DNA of 64,000 bases. Origin: Unio delphinus. Taxonomy: Eukaryota; Mollusca; Bivalvia; Unionida; Unionidae. The notes beneath the pieces are model-generated. The model was not told where the DNA came from, did not search any database, and worked only from the letters and a program-made list of their open reading frames with translations. The stretch spans positions 1-64,000 of the forward strand of contig JAQISU010000164.1 of assembly GCA_029339505.1 (NCBI GenBank), written 5' to 3'. Below are positions 37,865 through 51,155 of the stretch, in pieces. The position numbers and the translations under genes are program-made. The stretch's first letter is position 1. The number at the start of each line of letters is the position of its first letter.

Positions 37865-39193
37865 GTCCATCTATTCATTTGGTGTTCTGTACTTCGTATG
37901 ATCTTTCCATGCTTGTCCTTTACGGGTCACTCTGTTTTACTGTACTTGCCGGACAGCTTGTTAGTGATGTCGTACAGCATCTTCATGTTTCCACTTCCGG
38001 CCGCTTCTTCTGCCTCTGCTGCCAGTCCTTAAAGGTAGTTTTTCTTGTCTATCTTGATGGTTCTTTTCACTTCCCTGTGGGCGTCAGTGTACCTTGACTT
38101 TTTTAGTTCTTGTCTTACTGTTATTTACTGCTGATTTGTTCTGTTTAAGCTCCTGGATTTTGCGCAATTTTTGGCTAAAATCCATTCTTTCTGATGATGC
38201 TTCATGGGGCCTAGTACTTCTTGGCAGGTTAATTTTACTGCCTCCTTAAGTTTCTGCCATCTGTTCACGCTGTCTACCTCATCTTCGAGCAGCTCTTGTA
38301 GTACTTGGTACTTGTTGTTAAGAGTAAGTCTGTATTCTTCTTTAGTATTTGCATCTTTCAACAGGCCGATGTTATACCTTGTTTTCTTCTCTTTTGTGCC
38401 CATCCAGTTCTTCTTCAGCTTAAGTTTCAGCCTTGCAACAGATGCCACATCTGCTCCCCTCTTCATCCTAACATCTTGCAGGGATCTTCTGAACTTCTTG
38501 GCTGTGCAGATTGTCAGTCTGATTTTCTGTTACATGGTCAGGTGATATTCATGTGCTCTTGTGGGGAAAGATGGTACCCCCGATGACTAGATCCTTCAGA
38601 GCACAAAGGTCTGCGAATCTCTCTCCATTTTCGTTCATCTCCCCTAGGCCATGGATCCCCATGACTTGTTCATACCCTGTATTGTCTGACCCAACTTTGG
38701 CAATGAAGTCACCCATGACGATGTTGATGTCTTTGTCTGGGAAATTCTCTACTATGTTCTGTAGTCTGTTGTAAAAGTGGTCCTTATCTTTTTCTTCGCT
38801 GTCATTTGTTGGTTCATAGCACTGGATGACGTTCAACTTTATTTTCTTCTTCTTGGCCCTAAATGTTGCAGTGAGGATTCTGTGCCCATGTGGTTCCCAT
38901 CCCATCAGTGCATTATATGCTTGCTTCGACAGCATGAACCCTACCCCTTGTGTATGAGGCGCATTTTCTTCCTCATGTCCTGAATACAGTAACATCTCTC
39001 CTGTCATCAGTCTTCTTTGTTCAGATTGAATCCATCTCGTCTCGCTGATGCCTAGTAGGGATATGTTGCAGTTTCTCATCTCTGCTGCTACCTGTGCTGT
39101 TTTTCTTGCCTCATACATTGTCCTCACATTCCATGTTGCTATGTTAATACGCCTGTTTGATAGAAGGGTGATCTGCTTTATGGCTTTCACCAT
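37865..39193 (-). pseudogene. decayed RTE-like LINE (endonuclease and linker)
   Basis: From the ATG at 39,193 the minus strand encodes an APE-type endonuclease (INIATWNVRTMYEARKTAQV, LLGISETRW, NIVMGDFIAKVG). It breaks at 38,549, continues in another frame at 38,466-38,125 and then, with further stops, as far as about 37,870. The reverse transcriptase part is absent. Typical of RTE-type repeats often annotated as craniofacial development protein 2-like. Confidence 0.8.
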
Positions 39194-39569
39194 ATAGCGT
39201 CAAAGTCTTCCAGGAGAAGACCCTTCCTCCCACAGGCTTTCAGTTTCTGGTTTTTCTTTTGTCGACGTTTTTGTAGCAAGTTGCGTTTTACAGGGTCAGG
39301 TTGCTAGCCCCACGCCTAACCCTCCTCCTTTTACACCCGGACTTGGGACCAGCGATGGCGGAGTTTCTGTATATGTTATACGCTGCTAATATCGGCGATG
39401 TAGATTTATGTTGTTGTTGTTGTTGTTGTAGGATTTAACGCCATTTTGCAGCACACGATAAGCTATACATGGCGGACAGTATTAATGATGGAGGAAGAAA
39501 CCGGGGAAACCTAGGAAAGAACCACCAACCCACGAGAAGCTACTGGCAAACTTTCTCACATACCCACAT

Positions 39570-39993
39570 TGGCCGAATCTGAGACTCGAACCCACGCAGA
39601 CAGAGGTGAGATGCATCGGCGTCGCTAGGGTTGGTGTCACCCAGTGCGGTAAACTCATGGTGTCACCTCTCCAGACTTCCACCATGGATTTCTTCTTCTT
39701 AAAATAAGTCCAAATTCTGCCCCGATCAGCTCTGAATCTCATTCAAATAAGCACCAGACGCTCTGCAGACTGCATGGTGGCACCCTGTGCCTGCAAGTCA
39801 TGTATTTAACTATGATCGGTTATCCGCTTATGAAATCCGACTAGACCGAGCAGTGTGTGCTCTGTAAAATTTGCAATTTTTCGTTTTGGTGTCACCCCTG
39901 CACCCCCCCCCCCTAGCGACGCCACTGGTGAGATGGAAGTGATCCGTAACGGAAAGCGGTTTAGACCACTCGGCCACTCGCCCCCTCCCCCCC
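39570..39993 (-). mobile_element. tRNA-derived SINE interrupted by a MITE-like insert
   Basis: On the minus strand GGGCGAGTGGCCGAGTGGTC (A-box-like, Ser/Leu tRNA type) lies at about 39,967-39,990. The B-box-like GGTTCGAGTC lies at about 39,587-39,597. They are normally some 50 nt apart, but the 306-bp insert at 39,618-39,923 separates them. Confidence 0.55.
39618..39923. mobile_element. short inverted-repeat element inside the SINE
   Basis: It starts GGCGTCGCTAGGG and ends CCCTAGCGACGCC. Inside these ends, GGTGTCACC-type sequence recurs at both sides. No coding capacity. GGTGAGATG occurs just outside on both sides. Confidence 0.6.
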
Positions 39994-42413
39994 CCCCTCT
40001 TAGGTTTATGTATTACACGAAATAATTATATTTCTTTTTAATAGAGTTCAAGTCTTTTTTTAATGATGGAGTAAACAGAGAAATTTTAAAATAAGTTACG
40101 CATTCAGAATTGCTCTTTGAAATTCAAAAGTGCAATAGTCGATTACCCCAAAAGAAAGGGAAAAAGCCAATAGACCTCTCCGCCTCCCCCACCCACAAAA
40201 AAGAAGCAAAACGATAACATATAATTTCTGAGTTTCTTGCTTTGATAAGATGAAGACAAAGAATATCCTAAAATGAGAGTATATAAACAGCAGTATCAAT
40301 CGTGAAGAACAATAATGGCTTTCGATAAGAAAACAAATACAGCGGTATAAAAGCTAAAGTTATCTTCAAATTTCACATTGATATTGAGTATAATTCGTAG
40401 ATATTTTACTCTCTCCACCGTACAAAAAAGAAATGACTTAAGCTTCATACACAAAAAGCTGCTGTTTTCAAAAGTAGAAAAGGCATTACAAGTATTTTTG
40501 ATCTTTGACTTTTACAGAACTCAATTTTCTCATGATTGTTACCATGGCGATATTTTTAAAGATAAGCAGTACCTTTGGTTTCTCTAAAAAAAAGTATTTA
40601 TACTGGTCAGCTGATAATTTACATTGCTCAGTAATTTAAAAGAAAATTAAAAAGAATAAAAATTACATGGATTAAGTTTCTTTTTTATAAAAAAGGAGGG
40701 ATGGGGCAGTTGGAAAGGACTTAAGGCGAATATGTATTGGGGGTGACCTTGGACAAATTAGTTTCAATATGGAACGACTCACGCAACCAATTGGACTTGG
40801 GACTTAATAAAATATTAGTGTGGCTGATATAGGAGAATCTTGCAACTGAACATAGTAATAACTTATTTAGCCGTATCTAGTTAATTAAACAGGCATGTGT
40901 CGTCAATATTAACAACATAAAAATCTCTGTTGTTGCGTATGGTCATAACACTCCATCGTTGTAAGTCAAAATATTGTTAATTTTTCTTTGCATATTTATG
41001 ACAGACTGACTACTGGGTAGGTATACTTTATGTCTGATGGGATTTTTAATGGAGCTTTACCAATTTTTCAATCATATCGCTACGATATGTGCAGCATCGC
41101 GTCGCACGTGGTCACATTATCCTGACACCAGACCGAGCATTCTACCAGTAACATCTTAATGTTGAGTGCCACGCGAAGCGTCTGCGTATACCATCCTTGT
41201 GTATTTGGTACGGCTCGGCCGTGGTTCGAACCCGCGACTGTTCGGCATCAGAAGCGGACGCTCTAACCACTGAGGCTCTAGATGCGGTCAGGTATACACT
41301 GGACTTATATGTTCTTCATTAGTTTTATGTATCAGCTTTTGCATCAACTAATACTAAAACATGATTATATTCGCAGTGGCAAGAAGAAAGCATTAAGGTA
41401 TATGATTTACTTAAATATATAGAGAACAGAAAATTATATTGGAAAGGCGCTCATACTGCTATAATTATTCCCTCTTTGCGACGATCCGACTTTCAAGTAG
41501 GAATCTGGCGTTCTGGTAAAATATAATAACAAAAACAGAAGAGATGTGTAATGTTTTATATAGGTTCACCTTGCGCGTTACTGTATTTAACCCGCGTTTC
41601 ACCTCAAGCTAGTTGGAAACAGCATAGACTGCGCACAAGCCGAATATATCTGGTTTATTGCCCGTTTGCATGTTTTTGGGCGCAATGTGAGTAATGATGA
41701 AATGGATCATCATGTTTCAACTAGGTCCATCAAGTACGAACACCAGTGAAGCAAGACAAAGCTAATTGGTTCCCATATATCATAATATGTATATGAAGAA
41801 AACCTGTTTATAAATATCACTTCCAGATGGTGCACAGGCTAGTCTTTAAACTCAGACAGTGGCTCATTAACGATATGCATTTAAACTTGTCGTTAACATT
41901 TCTGTCGAATTTCAGCATTTGATGTTCTTTCACCTTTCTCTTAGGTAATGAAATGCATTGCAGGCTGAAAAATATTAGTTTTATTTCTTTCCGTTTATTT
42001 ATTATTGATTATATCGGAGACAGACATACTTGTCTTCGATACTGTCCATGGTTTATCTTAATGCTGATTTATTAAAGTGCAGATTGAAAATAAGATTGTT
42101 CCCATGTCTCTGTGGGTACCTCCATAATTCTTTAGTTGTATTTATGTGAGAGAGACAGAGAGACAGGCAGAGAACACCGTACATGTTTGCATATAAATTT
42201 AATAGAAGCATTTTTATGAAATACTCAGACTTAATACCTCTTTGACGTTCAAATACATGACAATCAAGGTAGGTTTTGTTACTGGGTACGTGTTTATCTG
42301 CCTGTTTGTCTATCTGACAAAGATTATATCTTTTTCTTTTTAACTTTGGTGTCTACGTGTACGAAAAGTTAAGGGTACGGTATAAAAATGAGGAGTAAAA
42401 TGTATGTTTTTGT

Positions 42414-42414
<1 letters not shown>
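39994..42414. other. host non-coding sequence
   Basis: No gene recognised apart from the tRNA-like SINE piece at about 41,205-41,285. Confidence 0.6.
41205..41285 (-). mobile_element. tRNA-like SINE head
   Basis: On the minus strand GCCTCAGTGGTTAGAGC resembles a tRNA D-arm/A box and GGGTTCGAACC a B box at suitable spacing. The acceptor stem does not pair, so it is not an intact tRNA gene. Confidence 0.5.

Positions 42415-42459
<45 letters not shown>
42415..42459. repeat. GT dinucleotide microsatellite
   Basis: Near-perfect GT run of about 20 units. Confidence 0.95.
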
Positions 42460-43639
42460 CCGTTAACTAGGTTGGGTGGGGTGCTCCCAGTATTATTTTT
42501 CAATTATTACAGAAGACCCACCATGGCTCGTTTGTGTCAGAATTTAAAGTAGTGATAGAGAGATGCAAAGCTCCAAGCCCCCAGCCAGCGATGCCGACAG
42601 TTAAATTACTGAATACACAAGGTGAAATTCAAGTAAACAACAATTTAATATCATTCAATAATATATATTCATTCTGAAATGAAACTCAATATTTAAAACC
42701 TCACCACTAGTCTTTCACTCGACCAAGTGAAGGCCGATTTCATCGTCTGACGTGATGCTTTAGTTCCCCTCCAGACCATCAACTTCTGCCTCCGTTCTCT
42801 ACTTTTCTCGTCTCCCAGAGACTCGTGACCAACTGCATTAGGGCATTTCCCTCTGTCTCCTACAGCTCATCTGGTCCCTAAAATCTTCCTGTATTAACAT
42901 AAAAGACATTAGCATATTCATCTAGCTATCTAGACTCACACTAAACAATAATCTATCATCAGATACGTCATTACCTTCTTTGGTCACGTATTCGTGCACA
43001 TCGAAATACCCATACTTTATGATATGGTATACACGGTATCAACTACGTATCATGCATATATCAAAAGATTTTGTCACATCGGTATATATAGATTCTCGAT
43101 TTTAGTATACAGAACAATATCCCATAATCAGATGCATTTCTGGACATTGCACTTCTACAAAGTGTTTACAGATATCCACATATCCATGTGCTGATATAAA
43201 TTGCACATGATTTTTGTAGCAAACTGCCAAGAAGTTTAAGAACTGCAACCAGTCGAGCAATAAATCAAGAAAATACCTGAAAATTTCAACAAAATACCAG
43301 CAGCATGCATAATAACACAAGTAATAATGATTCAGCCAGAGTATGCAGAACAAAATATGGCCCACATAAAGTCATGATGCAATGTTTGACTTACAAGGTT
43401 AGAAAAATAAAATAGTTCATGAATTATGAAAAAATATGAAAAACTAAAAGATCCCAAACAAATAAGGTTCTTACAGACACCGTAAAACAATATTACATCA
43501 CACTTATTTGAAGGATGGATATAAAGAAGATCATGAAGGTTATGTACAAGCAGTGTCAGGCAATGTGGATTATATTGCAGCAAATATTTTTGGTGTATAA
43601 TAACAGTATCGATTGTACAACACCAGCTGGGCAAAGTTA
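42460..43639. other. host non-coding sequence
   Basis: No convincing gene. Open frames on the minus strand (43,102-43,649) are hydrophobic and have no domain. Confidence 0.5.
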
Positions 43640-44025
43640 TAGGGAACATAGCATTCAGAAATAAACAACAACACTAGCTGTGATTGGCGCATTATGTAAG
43701 AGTTGTATTTACCATTAGGCTTTATAAAAAGTTAAGCCTCTTGGCAACATATGAGATGATGTTAATTCATATCTAGATCATATTTTGTATTTTTTGATGA
43801 TTTTCTTTTTTAAATGTGGTACACAAGGCTGAACATGTGTCTGTTTTGACTAGATAACTCTTAACCCTATCTAGTTCCAACAGAGTTATCTCTTAAATGT
43901 AATGAAGTCCCTGGTTTTGTCCTTGTCAAATTGACAATCTATCATTGTTCTCTTTGACAATGTGTGACAAGCATGCTGAAGTAGGATAGAAAGTATATTT
44001 ATTCCCAAAATATTAGCATTGAGGT
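43640..44025. repeat. diverged host segmental duplication, copy 1
   Basis: Similar over nearly its whole length to 46,460-46,702 plus 48,851-48,970 (shared GAAATAAACAAC, ACTAGATAACTCTTA and CAAATTGACAATCTA blocks). This copy lacks the transposon found in copy 2. Confidence 0.8.
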
Positions 44026-45423
44026 ACAGTATATGGAAAACCAATTGGTATCATCATACCTATAGGGAAGAACAGCCTCAGATTGTATGCATAGAATCGC
44101 ATACATGTGGGCAGCATTTATGAACTGTATTAGTTTGATGTAGGAAAACAAATGGATGCTGACCATCTTTGGTCAAATATTGACAGTCTTGTAAGAATAA
44201 CATGTATGAAATCTTCAGAAAATAGCACAAGCTGGCTTTGGAAGAGGGCTTTTGTAATTATAGCTATAATATATATAGACTGATGGCTTTACATCTGTGT
44301 AGTCAGTTCCAAGATTAGCATACATGCAAAAAAATAAGTTATGTAATGATAATTTAGTTGATTTTTGGCCAAATATAATGACTATTATACTTGCAAAAGA
44401 TGAAAAATCATGTATAAAAAAGCAGTTATCTCGTACTTGTAAGGCAGGTCATAAACCAGGATAGAGAACTTTTAGGTTTTCACTTGTAGATCCCTTGTAT
44501 CATACATAATATTCTGGTATGAGTAATTTTAGGTAATTTATTAAAGGATATGAAAGTATTTCCCATTTTGATTTTGATTGTCCATTTTTGTACTTTCCTG
44601 CCTTGAAATTGTTCATGCAGTTTATTTAGTTAAGTTCTCTTGCATTCTCTTTTGTTGAAGTAGCAGAGAATACAAACAGACAAGAGCAGTTTCTTTAAGT
44701 CAGCATTTACCATTGACACTTGTAAAAGTCCATTATTATAACCTACTATCGACTTTCAATTAATTCTACTTTTTTCTGTCCAGCTGTTCTTGTGGAATTT
44801 CCTTATTAGGTCCAACATTACTGAGTGATAACTATATTAGTCACACAGTGACCATTCATTCAAGTCTACCTTGTTCTTCACACTTTGCATCCCATCACAA
44901 GAATCTAGATGGCCATGGGATCAAATCTGCATGGTTATGGAAAGCTGCACTTCACATGTCCGCATGAACTATGCATAACACAGCTGCCTCTTACTCAGAG
45001 AATAAAATTACATCACTCTCGAGGTCTCCACTAAATACAGAAGCCTGAATTTTGTAAGTAATTTATTTTTGGATATTTTAATTGCATTGAAGTTAATACA
45101 TGTGTTTATAAATTCATCTAAATTACATGGATAATATATTAGAGGAAATAAAAATACAACTTATGAATATCATTAAGTTATCTCCCATACATCAGACAGG
45201 ATTTCAAGAAATAAAAACTCATATTTTCAGCGACTGGTTATGAAAATAAAGAGATTTGTGAAGTATTATATTAGCATCAAACTTGATGATGTAAATGTAT
45301 GTAGAAGCAATTTAATAATTTCTTACAGTAAAGTTTACAAGTTTAAAAGCTGATAAAGTATGCTTTGTTCATTTAGGAATTATCTGCCTAACTTAAGCCT
45401 ATTATTAATTTCTTATGTAGATG

Positions 45424-45427
<4 letters not shown>
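44026..45427. other. host non-coding sequence
   Basis: Nothing recognisable. Confidence 0.5.

Positions 45428-45478
<51 letters not shown>
45428..45478. repeat. AT dinucleotide microsatellite
   Basis: Uninterrupted TA run of about 25 units. Confidence 0.95.
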
Positions 45479-45481
<3 letters not shown>

Positions 45482-46459
45482 CTAAATTATTCACCCTTTT
45501 ATATTAGATTGAAATGAACACCACTTCACCTGACCTGTATACCTGTAAGGGAGTTATAGCACTGCCCTGTCCCCATATATTTGTCCTGGTAAGGTTATCA
45601 AAATTTCACTTCTCATTTTTTTTCATTGCTGCTTTTGTCTCCTTTAAATACTTTATCATAAGTACATCTCCCTTTTAGATATATATTTTCCTCCCGTTTC
45701 TAACTCCATTTGACTCGCTATACTTATTGTTTATATTTGTCATTTTTCTGTATTTTATTTACCAAATTTTACCCCCAATTCAACTTAACCACGTAGAAGC
45801 TGTGGTCTACTTTATTTGGCGACTGATTGGCTTATTGCATCAATTTTATTCACAACAAAAAGAAGGGAAGTTTTCTATTTGTGTTACAAAGAGGATGGGA
45901 AGGCAGACCATTGTATGAGGACTGGGGGTTACTGATCTCATATATCTACAGTGTAAAGTGTTCAAAGCTTATACTTTGTAATAAGATTTGGTCATGTCCA
46001 CCTGTCTCTGATATTAAGTGCGGCATATTTTTAGGTGAATTGTACTTTTAGGAGAGGAACATACTATTTGGTACATTGACCTTTGATCTAGTTATTACAT
46101 AATATGATATAATGTGAATTAATCCATATCACCCATGTGAAGTTCAATAAGTGTAGAATAAAAAAAACACTACCCAAAGTTAAAACAATTCATTTTATTC
46201 CCAAAGTGCATTTTGATAGTAAAGTACAAATATGAAAACAGCAGCTGAAATAGTTCAAAGACTATTACATATACATTATTACAAGACACAGCTTGGTACC
46301 TTCTAAAATTGTTTTTGACAAGCAAGACTAAGTACACTTGTTACTTGTACAGATGCGAGCTAAATTACAGATTATTGAAAAAATTACAGTTTGCCATAGG
46401 TATAACAGTACCAATTTTTGTACAACCTCAGGTGGGCGGAGCTTAAGGTGTAGGGAACA
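45479..46459. other. host non-coding sequence
   Basis: AT-rich. Two overlapping short open frames at 45,727-46,051 show no recognisable domain. Confidence 0.5.
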
Positions 46460-48970
46460 AAGCATTCAGAAATAAACAACACTAGCTGTGATTGGTGCAT
46501 TATCAAAGAGTTGTATTTTCTGTTAGGCTTAAAAAAAAAGTTAAGCATCTTGGCAACATGTGAGATTATACTAATTAATATCTAGATCATATGCTGTATT
46601 TTATTAAGATGTGGTACACAGGACTGAAAATGTGTGCTTTGACTAGATAACTCTTACCAGTCTAGTTTCAGCAGAGTTATCTCTTTTAAATGCAATGGAG
46701 TACAGTGGAACCCCCCTATAACGCGATAATTGTGGTCCAAGAAATTGGATCATGTTAATACAGGGTTTTACAGTATTTTAACTTTTTCCCCAGCAAACAC
46801 CGCATTGGCATATACACATGTACTTTGTGTCTAATGTAAAAAAATTGGATTATTATCAGACAAATATTAAATGGAATGTATTAATAAGACTTATTCAAAG
46901 TAATGGACAGATAATATATTTATAGATAATTACTTTGCATTAAATAGTTTTACTAATTTGTATTGTTTATTCCCGAAAATACAAGTTGATGGATAATACC
47001 TCGACTGACGTTATATAATGAATAGGGTATCAACATTGTTTGCTATCATGCTACCGTGGCATGCAGTTCATCCATAGTGCATGTAATTCCGTTGGAAAAT
47101 TGCAGATTTAAAATACTGAATAATTTTTTTCCAAGATCATTGTGTCTGAATTCAATGTCCAATATATAACATGAACATAGTATTAACACCATTTACTTAG
47201 TCTGATACAGTACCATTGTGGCATGCAGCTAATCCATAATACCTGTAATTCCATTGCAAATGTATTTAAACTATTCAATGTTTTTGTCACAATGATTATG
47301 TGTCTGAATTCAATGGGAAAAATTAACAGAAAATTAAATTGAGAAAGACGAAGCAAGTGTATATTCATTATGTTCTAGGGTTTATGAACGGTGTCTATAC
47401 AAATTGTAAACTTGATTTTCCATAACGGTAAAATATTTTTCATATATCCAAAAAATAGGAAATTAATGACGAGTTCATGAACAAACACCATACACATAAA
47501 ATCCAAGAACTAAATGGGGCGAGTCTGTAATGGTCATGCGCCACTGATATAAAGTTTTTTTTTTTTAGTTATATGCATGTACAATTTTACACCCTTTCAA
47601 TTTCCAGCTAACAAAGCAGACATTGTTTAATAGTCAAATGATTCCCTGTAATAACACTGCCAAGCCCAGAATACATGTTGGCAGCTTTCGTTTTTTTTAT
47701 GTTTATTAAATTTTGAGAATCTTGTATCAACAATCGCATTGTCTGCTGCTTGGTTGTGTATGAAGTTTAAGTCATAAAGACTTGCTCTTGTATCAACAAT
47801 AAATAATATTTCCAATCATGTTTTTTTTAAGCACGACAATTCAAGAACCTGGTGAAATTAATACATTTCAGAAGCTGTGTTTTACACACTATTTCTCGTA
47901 CTTTATCGTATTATATTAGAATTCATACACGATCTCTTCCTAAAAATCACAATAAACATTTTTTTGCGCAATGTGCAATGAATAACTTCTGTTTGTAAAC
48001 TTGCTTTTCCATAACGGTAAAATAATTTTTTAATAAATAAAAGGGAAATTAATAAAGATATCACAAGCAAACCCCATCCACATGTAAACCAGATAACTAA
48101 GTGCAGTAGGCCTGCAATGGTCACAAGTCACTTTCATAAGTGTTTTTAAGCTGATCTTTTGTACAATTTCATATCCTCTCAATTTCCAGCTAGTAAAGCG
48201 GACATTTACTGGTCAACTGATTGTGTCTAATAACACTAACAAGCCCAGAAAACATGTTGGCAGCTTTCATTTTTTGATGTTTATTAAATTGAGAAGCTTT
48301 TATCAACCACTGAATTGTCTGTTTCTTGGTTGTGTGTGCAGTTAAAGGAGAAACACACGTCAGCTATTGTTTGAGCAATGCTTGGTTACAGAACTAAATG
48401 GAGACAACCACAAAGACTACGTCATGTTTATTTTGGCATAACACTTCAAGTACCTGGTGAAATTGTTAAATTTAAGAAGCTACGCCACTATCGTATTATA
48501 TTAAAATTCATACGCGAACTCTTCCTCAAAATGATAATAAATGTTTTACACACTATTTCTCATACTTAAAATAAAAAAAATGTATCAGTAGGAGAAAAAT
48601 ACACATACATATATTTAAAAATTTCAGGAACCATGCCACGATCATATTTTTTTCAATTCATATGTGATTTCTTCTCCATACGCAATCTCACCCCCAAAAT
48701 GATAATAAATTATTAATACACTATTTAACATACTTTGAAGAAGAAAAAAATGTATGTGGGAATAGATATACGAAATTTCGGGAGCCACATTGCAACCACA
48801 TTATATTCGAATTTGTGGTGTCACGGGCATGTTATAGTAGGGTTCCACTGTACCTGGTTCTGTCCTCATCAAATTGACAATCTAACATTATTTTCTGACA
48901 GTGTGTGACATGCATGCTAAAGTAAGATAGAAAGCATATTTATTTCACAAAACATTAGCATTGAGGTCTA
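46460..48970. repeat. diverged host segmental duplication, copy 2, split by a transposon
   Basis: The flanks at 46,460-46,702 and 48,851-48,970 are continuous in copy 1 (43,640-44,025). The empty-site comparison dates the insertion after the duplication. Confidence 0.8.
46703..48850. mobile_element. non-autonomous TA-flanked DNA transposon
   Basis: The ends read CAGTGGAACCCCCCTATAAC and, inverted, CAGTGGAACCCTACTATAAC. TA lies on both outer sides (46,701-46,702 and 48,851-48,852), as for Tc1/mariner/pogo elements. The 2.15-kb interior has internally duplicated segments (near 47,395-47,800 and 47,995-48,330) and no transposase frame. Confidence 0.8.
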
Positions 48971-50670
48971 TGGAAAAACAACTGGTAAAAGGTTTGGCTA
49001 TCCAGGATTGCTGGATTTATGAGGTGTGAATACGAACACATCCACACTGTGAACAAGAAATACTTGAACAGCAAAACCCACATAAATACATAAGCAAGTG
49101 AGAAACACACAAAAAAGGCAAATAAATTAGTACTTTTTGTTCTTTGTACACTGGTAAGCACTTTATTGGTGCATCATCGAAAGAGCTTATATTAGTAAGT
49201 TTTGCATGGGGTATTTTTTTTTAACTTTAACATCGTTATTTTGTAATTAAGAATACAGCCCAAGACAAGTGTCAATTACACACTGTTTTACAATACATGT
49301 GTTAACAGTTTTTGCACTATCCACCTGACACAGCTGTCCTTGTGAAATTTTACTTTAATAAAATAATTAATTTAGGAACATTTTCAGTGTTAATTAGGGT
49401 TCAAACCTAAAAAAGCTTCACAAGAAATATAAATGTGGATAGTAGTGTATATGTATTATGGATTAACAGCAGCTTTCTAGAAGATTTAGAGATTTTTGTT
49501 GAACAATTCAATTGTTACCTTAAAAAAATATGTTTTGCTGCCCAAGTGTGAATATATTTACATAAAGGTATGCCATGCATTGATTGGTATGCGAAAGGGT
49601 GGTCTGAAGCTAATCCAAATTAATGTCAGACTGCAAGGAAATGCTCAAGTAAATCCAGTGGGGTGTAGTTATCTTCTGTTGGCCTATGTAACAATCAATC
49701 TTTTGGATCAAGACAGATCACTCCACCCATCTTATTTCTATGCAGATTTTGTTTCTGTATGCTTTCCACACAAAAAATCTTTGCAGAGGTTTTGCTTGCA
49801 TCATTTAGGTTAAATACCAGAATAAATATTGACCAATGACTTACAAGAAATTGTAATGTAAAGTTACAAGATAGTGGAATGTAAACATACTATATATTTC
49901 AACACCACTGCAATATCCCAACTGTCCTTTCTCACTACAATTAATCAACTTTAGTGGTCACCGATTCCATTGCATGATTGGATAATACTTTACATCTGTT
50001 TGACATAAAGGTGGGAAGATGAGGGTATCCCAGTGGAAAAATGCATGTACCATCTAATACAAATCTTGGTCCGGCTACCAGACAGCTGGGTATGACTTCT
50101 GTGCATCAAGACTTATCTGATGTGCCTTTTAAAAAATAGCTATAAATCTATTTCTCAGAGAGAATGATTAATGACTAATAACAAAGAGAAACATGAGTCT
50201 GAAAGACACAGCTATTGAGTTTACAAAGTTACCTGGGTCTTTTCTCAAAAGTCAACCAAGCTAAAATCAACATTTAAACATAATAACACCCTGTATTATG
50301 CTAAACCCAATAAAAAGTTTCACTTGTCTTACAAAGCAACCCTACTAATAAGTAATTAAACATGTTCAGTTAGTACTCAAGTCATAAAATGCAGAAAAAG
50401 ACTTGCTTTATATTATTTAAAATTGATTAGTACCTTTCACATAGTACTGAATTCTTGCCTGAATTATGAAATAACTCAAAAGCTTACATAAACCAAGCTA
50501 ACTGTTAATCTGCACTGACTTATTACTTTAAGGAAAAACCGACTTCTAAATGTGACATTGTCATTTTGAAATGAGAAAATGTGAGACGAGTACATAATTT
50601 TGAAGTGTGACTGTCACCCACAAAACTTATCCAGTATATCTAAAACAAAAGAATTTTGTAGTGAATTGTG
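48971..50670. other. host non-coding sequence (3' side of the kelch-like gene)
   Basis: AT-rich, no convincing gene. The open frame at 49,496-49,813 has no recognised domain. Confidence 0.5.
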
Positions 50671-50673
50671 ATC

Positions 50674-50679
50674 TTTATT
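50674..50679 (-). terminator. polyadenylation signal of the host gene
   Basis: AATAAA on the minus strand, 9 nt after the stop at 50,689. Confidence 0.7.
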
Positions 50680-50688
50680 TAAACACTC

Positions 50689-51155
50689 CTATATTTCTTC
50701 TTTCCACTTTGGGTAATAAGGTAATAGTACCATTTGACTTTCAGACACCTGTAGTTTTTCAGGCATTTTCTTTATAATTGGCTTTAGGAATTTTCCATTC
50801 ATTGAACAACTGAAGAGTGTATGATTGTCTCCATCATACACATAAATTCTGCCTCCGTCAACACTAAATGTCACATCGCTAGACTCAAATCCATCGAGTT
50901 TTTCAAAAGTATTATTCGTGCAGTTCAGTCTCACAAAACTGTCTGTAACACAAGACTTGATGTATATGAAATTATGATAAATGTAAATTGACCCAGAGAT
51001 GGAAAAGTCAAGATTTTGTTTGATTAAGGTCCATGAACCAGTCTGCAGGTCATACAACTGGATCCCAGATTTAATACAGTAAAGCTTGTTTCTATGGACT
51101 GCTACCCCAGGATTGAATTCAGGCTGCAACATTGGCTGATGGTTTACCCACTCAT
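50689..51155 (-). CDS. terminal exon of a host kelch-repeat-like gene
   Basis: About 155 residues with kelch-like blade patterns: LYCIKSGIQLYDLQTGSWTL, then IYIYHNFIYIKS, DGGRIYVYDGDN and similar. Kelch propellers bind proteins, often as substrate adaptors of Cullin-3 ligases. The exon start is set at 51,155 because the sequence just upstream on the minus strand (CTTGCTTTTCATTCCCAG) is a good splice acceptor. The ATG further upstream lies inside that acceptor. Upstream exons should lie to the right of this point, possibly beyond element 2, which would then sit in an intron (inference). Confidence 0.7.

Noticed and set aside
41205..41285. Functional tRNA gene
   Set aside because: A and B box-like sequences exist but the acceptor stem does not pair and the T stem has a mismatch. 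A SINE head is more likely.
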